NCBI GenBank assembly: GCA_025359885.1
Contig: JANYDG010000112.1
Coordinates: forward strand, 1-64,000
From: Acidobacteriota bacterium
GTDB lineage: Bacteria; Acidobacteriota; Terriglobia; Terriglobales; Acidobacteriaceae
Direction: 5' to 3'
Length of the DNA: 64,000 nt
This document shows, one piece after another, positions 51,046 through 58,840 of the stretch. The notes under the pieces are model-generated. The model worked only from the letters and a program-made list of their open reading frames with translations. It was not told where the DNA came from and did not search any database. The position numbers were made by a program, and so were the translations under genes. Numbering within the stretch: position 1 is the stretch's first letter; each line of letters opens with the position of its first letter.

Positions 51046-51471
51046 ATGGAAATACATGCGGATTTGGTGGGGCGGCTGGAGTTGGCTGCTTCTTTGCTGG
51101 AAAGGACGCTTGCTTCGGTGGAGGAGCGGCAGCGGTTTTTGAGTGGGGAGGTGGAGCGGATTTCGGCGACGGTGGAGACATCGCGCCGGGAGGAAGAGCT
51201 GGTGTCACAGTTGGCGGAGGTGAAGCGGGAGCTGTCGGAGGCGCGGGCTGCGGTTTCTATCGAAGCCGGAGCGACAGCAGCGGAGTTGCCCAAGAGTTTG
51301 CAGCCGCTGCGTCGGACTTTGCCTTCAGCTACGGCAGAGATGCTGGCCAAGCATGGGATTGGCGAGGGAGTTGTGGATGTGCGGGCGCTGGATGCGGCGC
51401 TTGTGGGTCTGAGCCTGGAGCAGCGGATTGCGGTGAAGAGCCAGTTGCGCAGAGTGGGCGCGGTGGGCTAG
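51046..51471 (+). CDS. coiled-coil protein, scaffold-like
   Basis: About 141 residues from ATG 51046 (MEIHADLVGRLELAASLLER), with GGAGGATGAG directly upstream; another in-frame ATG is 12 bases earlier. The first 85 residues form a heptad-rich coiled coil (LVSQLAEVKRELSEARAAVS). The C-terminus has RRTLPSATAEMLAKHGIGEG and a short helical end. Located between the protease-like gene and the major capsid gene, where phages encode scaffolds; no further evidence. Confidence 0.6.
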   Translation: MEIHADLVGRLELAASLLERTLASVEERQRFLSGEVERISATVETSRREEELVSQLAEVKRELSEARAAVSIEAGATAAELPKSLQPLRRTLPSATAEMLAKHGIGEGVVDVRALDAALVGLSLEQRIAVKSQLRRVGAVG

Positions 51472-51708
51472 ACAACTGTGCCAGCGGGGTTAGCGGTGCT
51501 GGCGGGGTTGGCGGGGCTGGTGAAACCCACATCTCGAGTGAGCGATGTGAGGTATGCGGCTTCTCGCTATGAGCTGCACTTTTGGAATTGGGGATGGAGG
51601 GGCTTCTGCGGCGATTGCTGCGGAGGCTTTTTTGTTTTCAGTGATGGGGAACGATGGGGCAAGTTTTGACCCGGCCCGGGGGAATGGGCAGAAGGAAACA
51701 GAAGGACT

Positions 51709-52677
51709 ATGGACGTACGATTTGCGGACATTCATGCAGCGGCTGACTATATCGGACCTGGAGCGATCGAGGTTCCGTTGTACCAGACGGAGATTTTTGA
51801 TATTTGCCGGCGTTCGAGCCCGTTTGGTCAGCGGATCAAACAGGTACCGGCAACGGGCCATCCTTCGCGATTTTTCGAAGAGACGGCGTTGCCGAATCCT
51901 GGTTCGGCAGGTTTTGTGAATCCGCGCAGCATTGTGCCGACTGTGGTTTCGCCGACCAGGGTGGAGCGGAGTGTGCCTTTGAAGGCACTGGTTTCGCAGA
52001 TCAACTACAACCTGTTTGATGTGGAGCTGGGGCAGCAGCAGCAGCAGTTTGCCTATTTGCAGGCGAAGGATCTGGCCGACACGGTGAGCGGTCTGATGGT
52101 GGAGCACGATGTGGCGTTGTGGAATGGCAATGACACGAGCCTGAGCGCTCCGACAACTACGCAGTACTTTGGCGTGGCGGGTCAGATTGCAGCGGGCGGT
52201 CAGACGACAACGATTGGCACGACCGCCTCGATTGTGGACGGGATCAAGTCGGCGGTGGCGCAGATGGTGGCGATGAACGGCTACCAGGTGCGTCCTTCGG
52301 CGATTTATGCCAATCCGGTGCTGCTGGACCTGATTGACCGGGAGATGAAGTCGGCGTTCAACGTGGTGTTGAACACGGAATCGATCACGGGTGGGGTACG
52401 GGCGAAGATGCTGTCGACGCAGGCGGGCGATCTGCCGCTGATTCCTGACTGGAGTTTGAGTTATACGGGAACTCCGGGTTCGGGGACGGCGGTGCTGCCG
52501 GCTTACATCGTGACGGAGGACCTGATTGAGTACCACTGGCTGGGCGATCCGACACCGCGGGTCTTCGAGTTGGGGCGCCCAAATTCGCTGGCACAGCAGT
52601 ATGTGGCGGTGAAGTTTGGCGCGGTGGTGGTGAAGGGCGCGAATTATGCGCACTATCAGGTGCTGGTGGATCGGTAG
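51709..52677 (+). CDS. major capsid protein (HK97-fold type)
   Basis: A 322-residue protein, MDVRFADIHAAADYIGPGAI at the start. The N-terminal arm region has LVSQINYNLFDVELGQQQQQ and a glutamine run. The central P-domain-like helix DGIKSAVAQMVAMNGYQVRP is followed by SAIYANPVLLDLIDREMKSA, the usual capsid pattern, and the protein ends in VAVKFGAVVVKGANYAHYQV. Length and position after portal/protease/scaffold agree with a major head protein. The upstream spacer (51472-51708) holds only repeat-like words. Confidence 0.8.
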   Translation: MDVRFADIHAAADYIGPGAIEVPLYQTEIFDICRRSSPFGQRIKQVPATGHPSRFFEETALPNPGSAGFVNPRSIVPTVVSPTRVERSVPLKALVSQINYNLFDVELGQQQQQFAYLQAKDLADTVSGLMVEHDVALWNGNDTSLSAPTTTQYFGVAGQIAAGGQTTTIGTTASIVDGIKSAVAQMVAMNGYQVRPSAIYANPVLLDLIDREMKSAFNVVLNTESITGGVRAKMLSTQAGDLPLIPDWSLSYTGTPGSGTAVLPAYIVTEDLIEYHWLGDPTPRVFELGRPNSLAQQYVAVKFGAVVVKGANYAHYQVLVDR

Positions 52678-52790
52678 GTAGCGGAGCTAGCGCTGTTAGC
52701 GGAGTTAGCGAGTGCAAGTACTGGCTCGCTGGCTCTGCTGAATCCGCTAAGACTGCTTTCGGACAACACGGTTTCGAGTGAGGGAGAGCA

Positions 52791-53414
52791 ATGGCGTATT
52801 TGTTGCCGGGGGATTATGGGAATTTTGGGTTGCCTGCGGGGACAACACCGGATTGGGTGACGGCGGCTACGGCTTTGATCAACAGTTTTTGTCGGCGGCC
52901 GGATTTGAATGTTGTGGAGTACCAGGAGCGGTTGCGGTTGGTGCGAGGTGCGCAGACGGTGCTGTTGAGTTATCTACCGCTTGCACCGCTGGGGACGGCG
53001 ACGAGTCCGCTGGTGGCGATTGAGGGTAAGTTTGCGGTGCCGCGGCGCGGTGAGGGTGGAGTGGAGCCGCTGACGGATATTGCGTTGGCGTTTTCGCTGC
53101 CGGGGGCATGGACTTCAATTGACCTGACGGTGGTGGATGTGGCGCTGGACACGGGAGAGTTGACGCTGCCGTGGAATTTGCTGGGATTGCCGTACAGCGA
53201 GGTGCGGGTGACGTATACGGCGGGGCTGGCGGTGATTGGGGACGATGTGAAGTCAGCGTGCGCCCAGATTGTCAGAAATGCGCAGGCTCAGCCGGCGTTG
53301 AATGCGAAGAAGTCGCGCTTGGATACGTTGCAGATGGAGTATTTTTCTGGTTCGCTGCTGGATGAGACGGTGAAGGCGATGTTGCGGCCTTATGTGGCGA
53401 ATCGACTGGGGTAG
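52791..53414 (+). CDS. head-tail connector-like protein
   Basis: A 207-residue protein, MAYLLPGDYGNFGLPAGTTP. The N-terminal helices (DWVTAATALINSFCRRPDLN) and C-terminal helix with DDVKSACAQIVRNAQAQPAL resemble gp6-type connectors. A central beta insertion (LPYSEVRVTYTAGLAVIG) is typical of these adaptors. It lies directly after the capsid gene. Preceded by a spacer rich in TTAGCGGAG words (52678-52755). Confidence 0.6.
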   Translation: MAYLLPGDYGNFGLPAGTTPDWVTAATALINSFCRRPDLNVVEYQERLRLVRGAQTVLLSYLPLAPLGTATSPLVAIEGKFAVPRRGEGGVEPLTDIALAFSLPGAWTSIDLTVVDVALDTGELTLPWNLLGLPYSEVRVTYTAGLAVIGDDVKSACAQIVRNAQAQPALNAKKSRLDTLQMEYFSGSLLDETVKAMLRPYVANRLG

Positions 53415-53417
53415 ACG

Positions 53418-53451
53418 ACCCCACGGACTGAGACCTGTCGGCGGGGGCCCC
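53418..53451 (+). repeat. hairpin repeat copy (CCCCACGGAC ... GTCGGCGGGG)
   Basis: Fourth-family copy of the repeat at 44975-45101, ending GGGGGCCCCGG; intergenic. Confidence 0.6.
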
Positions 53452-53492
53452 GGCGAGGACGAGCAAGTAGGACTGGGGAATAGGGAGATGAG

Positions 53493-53927
53493 ATGAGCGA
53501 TACGGCTAGCAGGAATTTCAATGCGGCTTCGCAGATGCTGGCGGATGCGCTGTTGCGGACGGTGGCGGGGACGACGGCCTATTTGCGGGTGACGGGGACG
53601 AATCCGAATACGGACCAAAGCCAGTTAGGGCTGGTGGCTACGACGTTTGCAGAGGTGGCGGTATCGCCGGTGGTGATGCGGCGTCTGAAGCCGGAGTGGA
53701 AAGAGGGAGGGCAGGCGAAGTGGGAGCTGCTGGTTTCAGCCACGGGGGTGGAGAGCCAGGTGAACACGCTGCAACTGGACTCAGCGAAGAGTCTGTTTTC
53801 GATGACGTTGGCGGTGACGGTGGGGGGGCAGGACTACCTGATTGAGTCGATTTCGGCGAATGAGGCGTTGGGTGCGGTGTATTTGTACCGGGTGTTGTTG
53901 CGGGAGGCGGGTGGAGAAGCAGTTTGA
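53493..53927 (+). CDS. head-completion/tail-joining protein, tentative
   Basis: A 144-residue mainly beta protein, MSDTASRNFNAASQMLADAL. Stretches such as VVMRRLKPEWKEGGQAKWEL and MTLAVTVGGQDYLIESISAN fit a head-closure or stopper subunit by size and position only. Preceded by a hairpin repeat copy at 53418-53451. Confidence 0.5.
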   Translation: MSDTASRNFNAASQMLADALLRTVAGTTAYLRVTGTNPNTDQSQLGLVATTFAEVAVSPVVMRRLKPEWKEGGQAKWELLVSATGVESQVNTLQLDSAKSLFSMTLAVTVGGQDYLIESISANEALGAVYLYRVLLREAGGEAV

Positions 53928-54026
53928 GAGTGAAGCGTGAGAGTAGGAGAAGCTGGGCTAGCGGGGCTCAGGGAGCTAGCGGAGTTGGAAGCTGGGAGCT
54001 AGAGGCTAGAGGCTAGGAGCTGGTGA

Positions 54027-54521
54027 ATGCAGAATGCGAAGGACTCGTTTTATGTGGCTTTGAGGGCGCGGTTGGTGGCGATCAATCCGGCGCGGACGGT
54101 GTTGATGCGATCGGTGGTGCGGCCGGGGATTTTGGTGGAGGAGGCGGAGGCACCTTTTGGGCAACTGCCGGCGGATGTATTTGTATTGCGGTGGCTGGGG
54201 CTTGGAGTGGACCAGGATTTACCGAGCACGCTGGTGGCCGAAGAGGTGGAGATTGTGTATTCGACGCTGGGGACGCAGAGCTTTGGTGGGCTGGACCGGG
54301 GGCGGAAGCTGAGCGCGATGGATGAAGAGGTGTTGGGGATACTGACGCCGTTCTGTACGCCGAAGCTGAACTACACGGCTACGCCTGCGACGGTGATGTT
54401 GACGAAGGTTTTCTGGGATGAACCGGTATTTGGGGCGGTGACAGGTGTGCGTGACAGGTTGACACGATCGGTGCGGGTGGTGGTGTATAGCTACGCGGAA
54501 GGCAGCGGGCCAGCGAGTTAG
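54027..54521 (+). CDS. tail-terminator-like protein, tentative
   Basis: A 164-residue protein, MQNAKDSFYVALRARLVAIN. It contains DLPSTLVAEEVEIVYSTLGT and a C-terminal beta stretch RSVRVVVYSYAEG. Order between the head-completion-like and tail-tube-like genes suggests a tail terminator; no specific motif. Confidence 0.5.
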   Translation: MQNAKDSFYVALRARLVAINPARTVLMRSVVRPGILVEEAEAPFGQLPADVFVLRWLGLGVDQDLPSTLVAEEVEIVYSTLGTQSFGGLDRGRKLSAMDEEVLGILTPFCTPKLNYTATPATVMLTKVFWDEPVFGAVTGVRDRLTRSVRVVVYSYAEGSGPAS

Positions 54522-54584
54522 CGGTGCCGGCGGGGTTCGCGGAGCTTGTGAGTGTTGAGTGTTGAGTGATTGGTGGGGGATGGG

Positions 54585-55580
54585 ATGACTGCAACTTCAT
54601 ATTTGGCGGCGGCACCGGTGGTGCGGCGGGTGCGTGGGTATTTTGCGCCGGTTAACCGGGTGGCGGGGTTGCCGGTGGTATTTGATGCGGCGGCGCTTGG
54701 TGGATTTGGGCTGGATGCGCCGCCGGCACCGTGGATTGGTCTGGGGTGGATCAAGGACTTTGCGCGGGTTTCGGGGAGCAAGGTGGGGTCGGTGCTGACG
54801 GGGGTTCCGGCGGGGGTGCTGGAGCAGGTGCGGGAGACGGTGGAGGCGGAGGTGCGTTTTCACTTTTTGAGTTGGACGAAGCTGACGATGGCTCTGGCGA
54901 CGGGTTCGCAGCACATGAACCTGCTGGTGCCGGCGGCGGGCGCGGGTTTGGCTGTGGATGGGGGACGTGCAGCGGCTGCGGTTTCGATACAGAGCGGGGC
55001 GACGGCGACGCTGCTGCCGATGGCGAGTGTAGACGCGGCGAAGTTTACTGCTGGGCAGATGGTGGCGGTGGATGTGGATTATGCGGGGCAGGTGGGGTTT
55101 GTGGGGACGCCGGTGGCGGGGGCGTATGTGCGGGCCGGGGTAACGGATGTGGATTATGTGCGGCGGGTGACGTTCAACGTGGCGCGGGTGGCGTCGGTGG
55201 CGACGACGGGAGCGTCGGGATTGACGCTGGCGGAGGCGTTGCCTGGGGGTGTGCCGGTGACCTCAGGGAGCGGGGCGATGAAGGTGCAGGCGCTGGCCGG
55301 TTTTGTGGACCGGGAGGGTGGGAGTTTCTTTCAGGAGTGGTCGGGGTTGTTTGTGCTGGAGGGTGGGCAGGGGGAGCGGATTTTCTTTTACTACCCGCGG
55401 TTGCAGTCCCTGGGCGGTGCGGTGGAGGCGACGGCTGCGCTCGATGGGAAGAGGGGCGGGACGCTGGAGAGGGTGATGCTCTCGGGTGTGTTTCGCGCGT
55501 TGCCGGTGACGGATGGGCTGGATGGGGAGCGGGTGGTCTGTTTTCGGAGCTTTTTACCGGCGGCGGGGAGTCTGGTTTAG
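54585..55580 (+). CDS. major tail protein-like (tail tube), tentative
   Basis: About 331 residues from ATG 54585 (MTATSYLAAAPVVRRVRGYF). Gly/Ala/Val-rich beta protein with GQMVAVDVDYAGQVGFVGTP and ERIFFYYPRLQSLGG. Size, position and composition fit a tail-tube or tail-sheath-free major tail subunit. If the tail is of siphovirus type a tape-measure gene should follow, but none is present before the hub-like gene. Confidence 0.5.
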   Translation: MTATSYLAAAPVVRRVRGYFAPVNRVAGLPVVFDAAALGGFGLDAPPAPWIGLGWIKDFARVSGSKVGSVLTGVPAGVLEQVRETVEAEVRFHFLSWTKLTMALATGSQHMNLLVPAAGAGLAVDGGRAAAAVSIQSGATATLLPMASVDAAKFTAGQMVAVDVDYAGQVGFVGTPVAGAYVRAGVTDVDYVRRVTFNVARVASVATTGASGLTLAEALPGGVPVTSGSGAMKVQALAGFVDREGGSFFQEWSGLFVLEGGQGERIFFYYPRLQSLGGAVEATAALDGKRGGTLERVMLSGVFRALPVTDGLDGERVVCFRSFLPAAGSLV

Positions 55581-55631
55581 GGACGAGGGCATAGGGAATC
55601 GCTGGGGAACCTGGGCAAGGTTGGGGGTGGG

Positions 55632-57998
55632 ATGAGGATTTCGATCAACAATTTGGACTATACGGCTGGGCTGGATGGGGTGCGGCCGTTGGTGATTGAG
55701 CGGAAGCTGAACGCACCCTCGGTGTGCCGGTTGTGGGTGGCGCTTGGGCAGGGGTCGGCTTTGGCGGCACCGATGCGGAACCAAGCCCTGGTGGTTTCAG
55801 GGGATGACGGAACGCTTTACTTTACGGGGTACCTGGCGGTTTCGCCGTTTGCGGAGTATGTGGGTGTGGGTGTGGACGGGCCGAAATACCGGTGGGAACT
55901 GGAGGCGGTAAGCGACGAGATTCTGCTGGATACCCAGCTTTTGCCGCCGAGTGCGGGCGCGACGGGTGTGACGGCGGGCAATCTGTTGAAGGGGATGGTG
56001 GCGCGGACGGGCGCGACGGCTTTGGCGACGAGTGGGCTGACGCTGGCGACGCAGTTGGGGAATTTCGTACCGGAGGCGGGGCGGAAGTTCAGTGAAGTGG
56101 CGGGGCAGGCGGCGACCGAGGTGCGAGCAGCTTACCGGGCGGTGAATGGGGCGTTGACGCTGGCGACAGTTGGAACGGTGGTGCATGCGCTGAGCGAGGG
56201 GAATGGGACGCTTTCGATGGCGGGGCTGACTTTGACGCCCAGGGTGGAGCGGGCGCTGGCGAATGATGTGACGGTGTGTGGTGCGGACGAGCCGGTTGCG
56301 TATGTGACGGAGTATTTGCTGGGGGATGGAGTGACGCTGCTGTTTCCGCTGACAGAGGCGCCGTTTTTTGGGCCGACGGCTCAAGAGCGGGTGATCCGGG
56401 AGCTTTTCCAGGAGGCGGCGATCGACCGGCGGCGGTGGGGGTTTGCAGGGAATCCCGCTTATTTTTCAATCACCGGGGCGGGGCTCACGTTGAACGGCGG
56501 GAACGGGATTGACGGGCAGGCGGCACTGGTGTGGAACGACGCGGTGGAGGCGGGCGGGACGCTGCTGGTGGAAGCGGTGGGGGTGAATCTTTCGCCTGGA
56601 TCGGCGGGGACGGTGGCGGGACTTTACAGCGGGGATGTGCTGACGGCGGATTGTGTGGCGGGATTTCAAGTGACTTCAGCGACAGGTACGGGTGTGGTGA
56701 GTTTAGCCCCGCTGGTGCAGGGGGCGGTTGCGGGGGCACGTTATGTGCTGAATCCTGCGCATGGATACACGCTGCGGATGCGGGTGCATTGCGCGGAGGT
56801 GGAGCGGGTAACGCAGGCGTACCGGACAACGGGTGACTCGGGCACGGTGCTCTTTGGTGGCGGCGGGGTGGTGGCGACAGCGAACCTTTTGATGGAGATT
56901 GAGGAGTTTGTGAATGGCGTGGCGGGGATGCCGGTGGTGCTGTATGACGGGGCGATCGGCTCTGTTCCGGGGAGCTATACGGTGGCGGCGGCGAGCAGTC
57001 TGAACCTGATCGGTTCGATGCGGAGCTTGTTTATCAAGAGGCTGGGGACCGGTTGGGTGACGAGTGTGGCCGCTGGTGGAGCGATCGGAAGTGGCCGGAC
57101 GCGACGGCTGGGGAGCATCACGGATGGAGGTGAGTGCGTGCTTAGCAGGACGGGATTTTTGACATTTTACAAGGGGCTGGCACCGGCGCTGGGGGAGAAG
57201 GTGGTGGTGCGGTACCGGACTGTGGGTCGGGCAGTAGGCCGGGCGGTGAATGCGGCGAGCCAGGCCGCCTTGCAGGCGGTGGGAAATCCTCCGGTGGCGG
57301 TGTGGACGGGGTCGGTGACGGCTCCGGTGGCTCGGAGCAGCCGGGATTGCCGAAATGCGGCCCAGGCGCTGGTGGCGGCGGCGAGCAGTGTGAGTGCGGC
57401 ATGGAGCGGGGAGTACAAGACGACGAATGTGGGGCTGGGGCTGGCTGCGAGCGGGGATGTTTGGCCGGGGGATGCGCTGGGGTTGACGGCTCCCTCATTG
57501 CCGTTGGCGAGTGGCGGCGGGTTGAATGCGCAGGTGGTGGTGCGGCAGGTGCGGCTGGAATATGGTTCGACAGTGCCGGATGTAGTGCGGTACACAATCG
57601 AATTTTCAAATGACTGGGCGAATGATTTGTCAGTGAAGACGAGTTTGCTAGTTCCGGCGGATGCGCTGCTGCCGGCGGTGGTGGGGCCGACGTACCTGGC
57701 GAACCTGACGGGCCTGACGGTGACCGCGATTACGGCGACGGCGGTGACGGTGACGACGGGAGTGGCGGCTCCGACGGGTGGGGGGTTTGAGGTGCGGCGG
57801 AGGGATTTTGCGTTTGGGGCCTCGCCGAGTTCGGGACAGGATGTGGACCTGGTGATTCGGTCGGTGGTGGAGACGTTTGATATTCCGCGAGCGACGGAGA
57901 GTGACCGTTTTTTTGTGCGGATGTTTGACGGGGCAGTGCCGGCGAATTATTCGGAGTTTTCGGTGGGGTTGTTTGTGAATCTGCCTTTAGCGAGTTAG
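55632..57998 (+). CDS. baseplate hub/tail-tip-like protein
   Basis: A 788-residue protein starting MRISINNLDYTAGLDGVRPL. The N-terminal half resembles hub proteins (DGTLYFTGYLAVSPFAEYVG, EAVSDEILLDTQLLPP, AGNLLKGMVARTGATALATS). The C-terminal half has RYRTVGRAVGRAVNAASQAA and a fibronectin-like end (ATAVTVTTGVAAPTGGGFEV). It would contact the host surface and connect to the fibre. It is the last large gene of the cluster. Function by position and weak similarity. Confidence 0.55.
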   Translation: MRISINNLDYTAGLDGVRPLVIERKLNAPSVCRLWVALGQGSALAAPMRNQALVVSGDDGTLYFTGYLAVSPFAEYVGVGVDGPKYRWELEAVSDEILLDTQLLPPSAGATGVTAGNLLKGMVARTGATALATSGLTLATQLGNFVPEAGRKFSEVAGQAATEVRAAYRAVNGALTLATVGTVVHALSEGNGTLSMAGLTLTPRVERALANDVTVCGADEPVAYVTEYLLGDGVTLLFPLTEAPFFGPTAQERVIRELFQEAAIDRRRWGFAGNPAYFSITGAGLTLNGGNGIDGQAALVWNDAVEAGGTLLVEAVGVNLSPGSAGTVAGLYSGDVLTADCVAGFQVTSATGTGVVSLAPLVQGAVAGARYVLNPAHGYTLRMRVHCAEVERVTQAYRTTGDSGTVLFGGGGVVATANLLMEIEEFVNGVAGMPVVLYDGAIGSVPGSYTVAAASSLNLIGSMRSLFIKRLGTGWVTSVAAGGAIGSGRTRRLGSITDGGECVLSRTGFLTFYKGLAPALGEKVVVRYRTVGRAVGRAVNAASQAALQAVGNPPVAVWTGSVTAPVARSSRDCRNAAQALVAAASSVSAAWSGEYKTTNVGLGLAASGDVWPGDALGLTAPSLPLASGGGLNAQVVVRQVRLEYGSTVPDVVRYTIEFSNDWANDLSVKTSLLVPADALLPAVVGPTYLANLTGLTVTAITATAVTVTTGVAAPTGGGFEVRRRDFAFGASPSSGQDVDLVIRSVVETFDIPRATESDRFFVRMFDGAVPANYSEFSVGLFVNLPLAS

Positions 57999-58044
57999 CG
58001 CCGCTCGGCGGCAAAGCAGGTTAACAAGTTAGCGGGGGGTGGGG

Positions 58045-58272
58045 ATGCGGATGATGAATGAGTTTGAGGCGCAGGTGTTGAGTGATCTGTGTGTTTTGAA
58101 GTCTCAGATGACGGGGCTGGTGGGGGATGGAACGGCGGGCCGGATGGGGGAGCTGGAGCGGCGGATGGAGCGGCATGAGCAGCACTGGCAGCGGGCGAAG
58201 GGGTTCATGGCGGCGGTGAGTGTGGTGTTTGCGGTGATTGAGGTGGCGGTGGAGGCGATTCGGAGGCATTGA
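58045..58272 (+). CDS. small coiled-coil membrane protein (XhlA/holin-accessory-like)
   Basis: About 75 residues from ATG 58045. An N-terminal amphipathic coiled coil (AGRMGELERRMERHEQHW) precedes one membrane helix (FMAAVSVVFAVIEVAVEAI). This layout matches XhlA-like haemolysin/holin-accessory proteins at the end of phage tail operons. No endolysin follows; purE starts 60 bases later. Confidence 0.5.
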   Translation: MRMMNEFEAQVLSDLCVLKSQMTGLVGDGTAGRMGELERRMERHEQHWQRAKGFMAAVSVVFAVIEVAVEAIRRH

Positions 58273-58273
58273 T

Positions 58274-58304
58274 GTCGAGGGACAAGGGACAAGGGCGAGG
58301 GATG
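58274..58304 (+). repeat. degenerate GGGACAA/GGGATGA heptamers
   Basis: GAGGGACAAGGGACAAGGGC fills most of the spacer between the phage-derived cluster and purE; same strand polarity as the other right-arm heptamers. Confidence 0.6.
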
Positions 58305-58333
58305 ACAACGGCAGGCGGACTTATAATTTTTGG

Positions 58334-58840
58334 ATGAGTGAGCAGGTTTTGGTGGGTGTGGTGATGGGCAGCAAGAGCGACCTGGCGGTGATGGAAGCCG
58401 CGGTTGCGGTGCTGCGGGAGTTTGGCGTGGCGCATGAGGTGCGGGTGGTGAGCGCACACCGAACTCCAGATTTGCTGTTTGCCTATGGGGCTGAGGCGGC
58501 GGGGCGCGGGCTGCGGGCGATTGTGGCTGGCGCGGGCGGGGCGGCGCATTTGCCGGGGATGCTGGCAGCGAAGACGACTGTTCCGGTGCTGGGTGTGCCG
58601 GTGCCAGCCACGAGTTTGCAGGGGCTGGATTCGCTGCTGTCGATTGTGCAGATGCCCAAAGGTGTTCCCGTGGCGACGTTTGCGATTGGGCGGGCTGGGG
58701 CGGCGAATGCGGCTCTGTTTGCGGTGGCGATGCTGGCGGGGACCGACGCAGGGCTGGCGGAGAGATTGGCGGCTTGGCGGCAGGCTCGGACGGATGAGGT
58801 TCTGGCGCAGGTCATTGACCAGGGGCAGCCAGGTGAGTAG
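58334..58840 (+). CDS. purE: 5-(carboxyamino)imidazole ribonucleotide mutase
   Basis: A 168-residue PurE. VLVGVVMGSKSDLAVMEAAV is at the start, with the signature VRVVSAHRTPDLLFAYG and the active-site GAGGAAHLPGMLAAKT. It rearranges N5-CAIR to CAIR in de novo purine synthesis. The start at 58334 (MSEQVLVG) is fixed by homology; upstream in-frame codons extend into the repeat spacer. It overlaps purK by 8 bases, the usual purEK pair. Confidence 0.95.
   Translation: MSEQVLVGVVMGSKSDLAVMEAAVAVLREFGVAHEVRVVSAHRTPDLLFAYGAEAAGRGLRAIVAGAGGAAHLPGMLAAKTTVPVLGVPVPATSLQGLDSLLSIVQMPKGVPVATFAIGRAGAANAALFAVAMLAGTDAGLAERLAAWRQARTDEVLAQVIDQGQPGE

Noticed and set aside
58479-58832. Long upstream extension of purK
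   Set aside because: Lies within purE in another frame; the PurK family begins at the GTG overlapping the purE stop.
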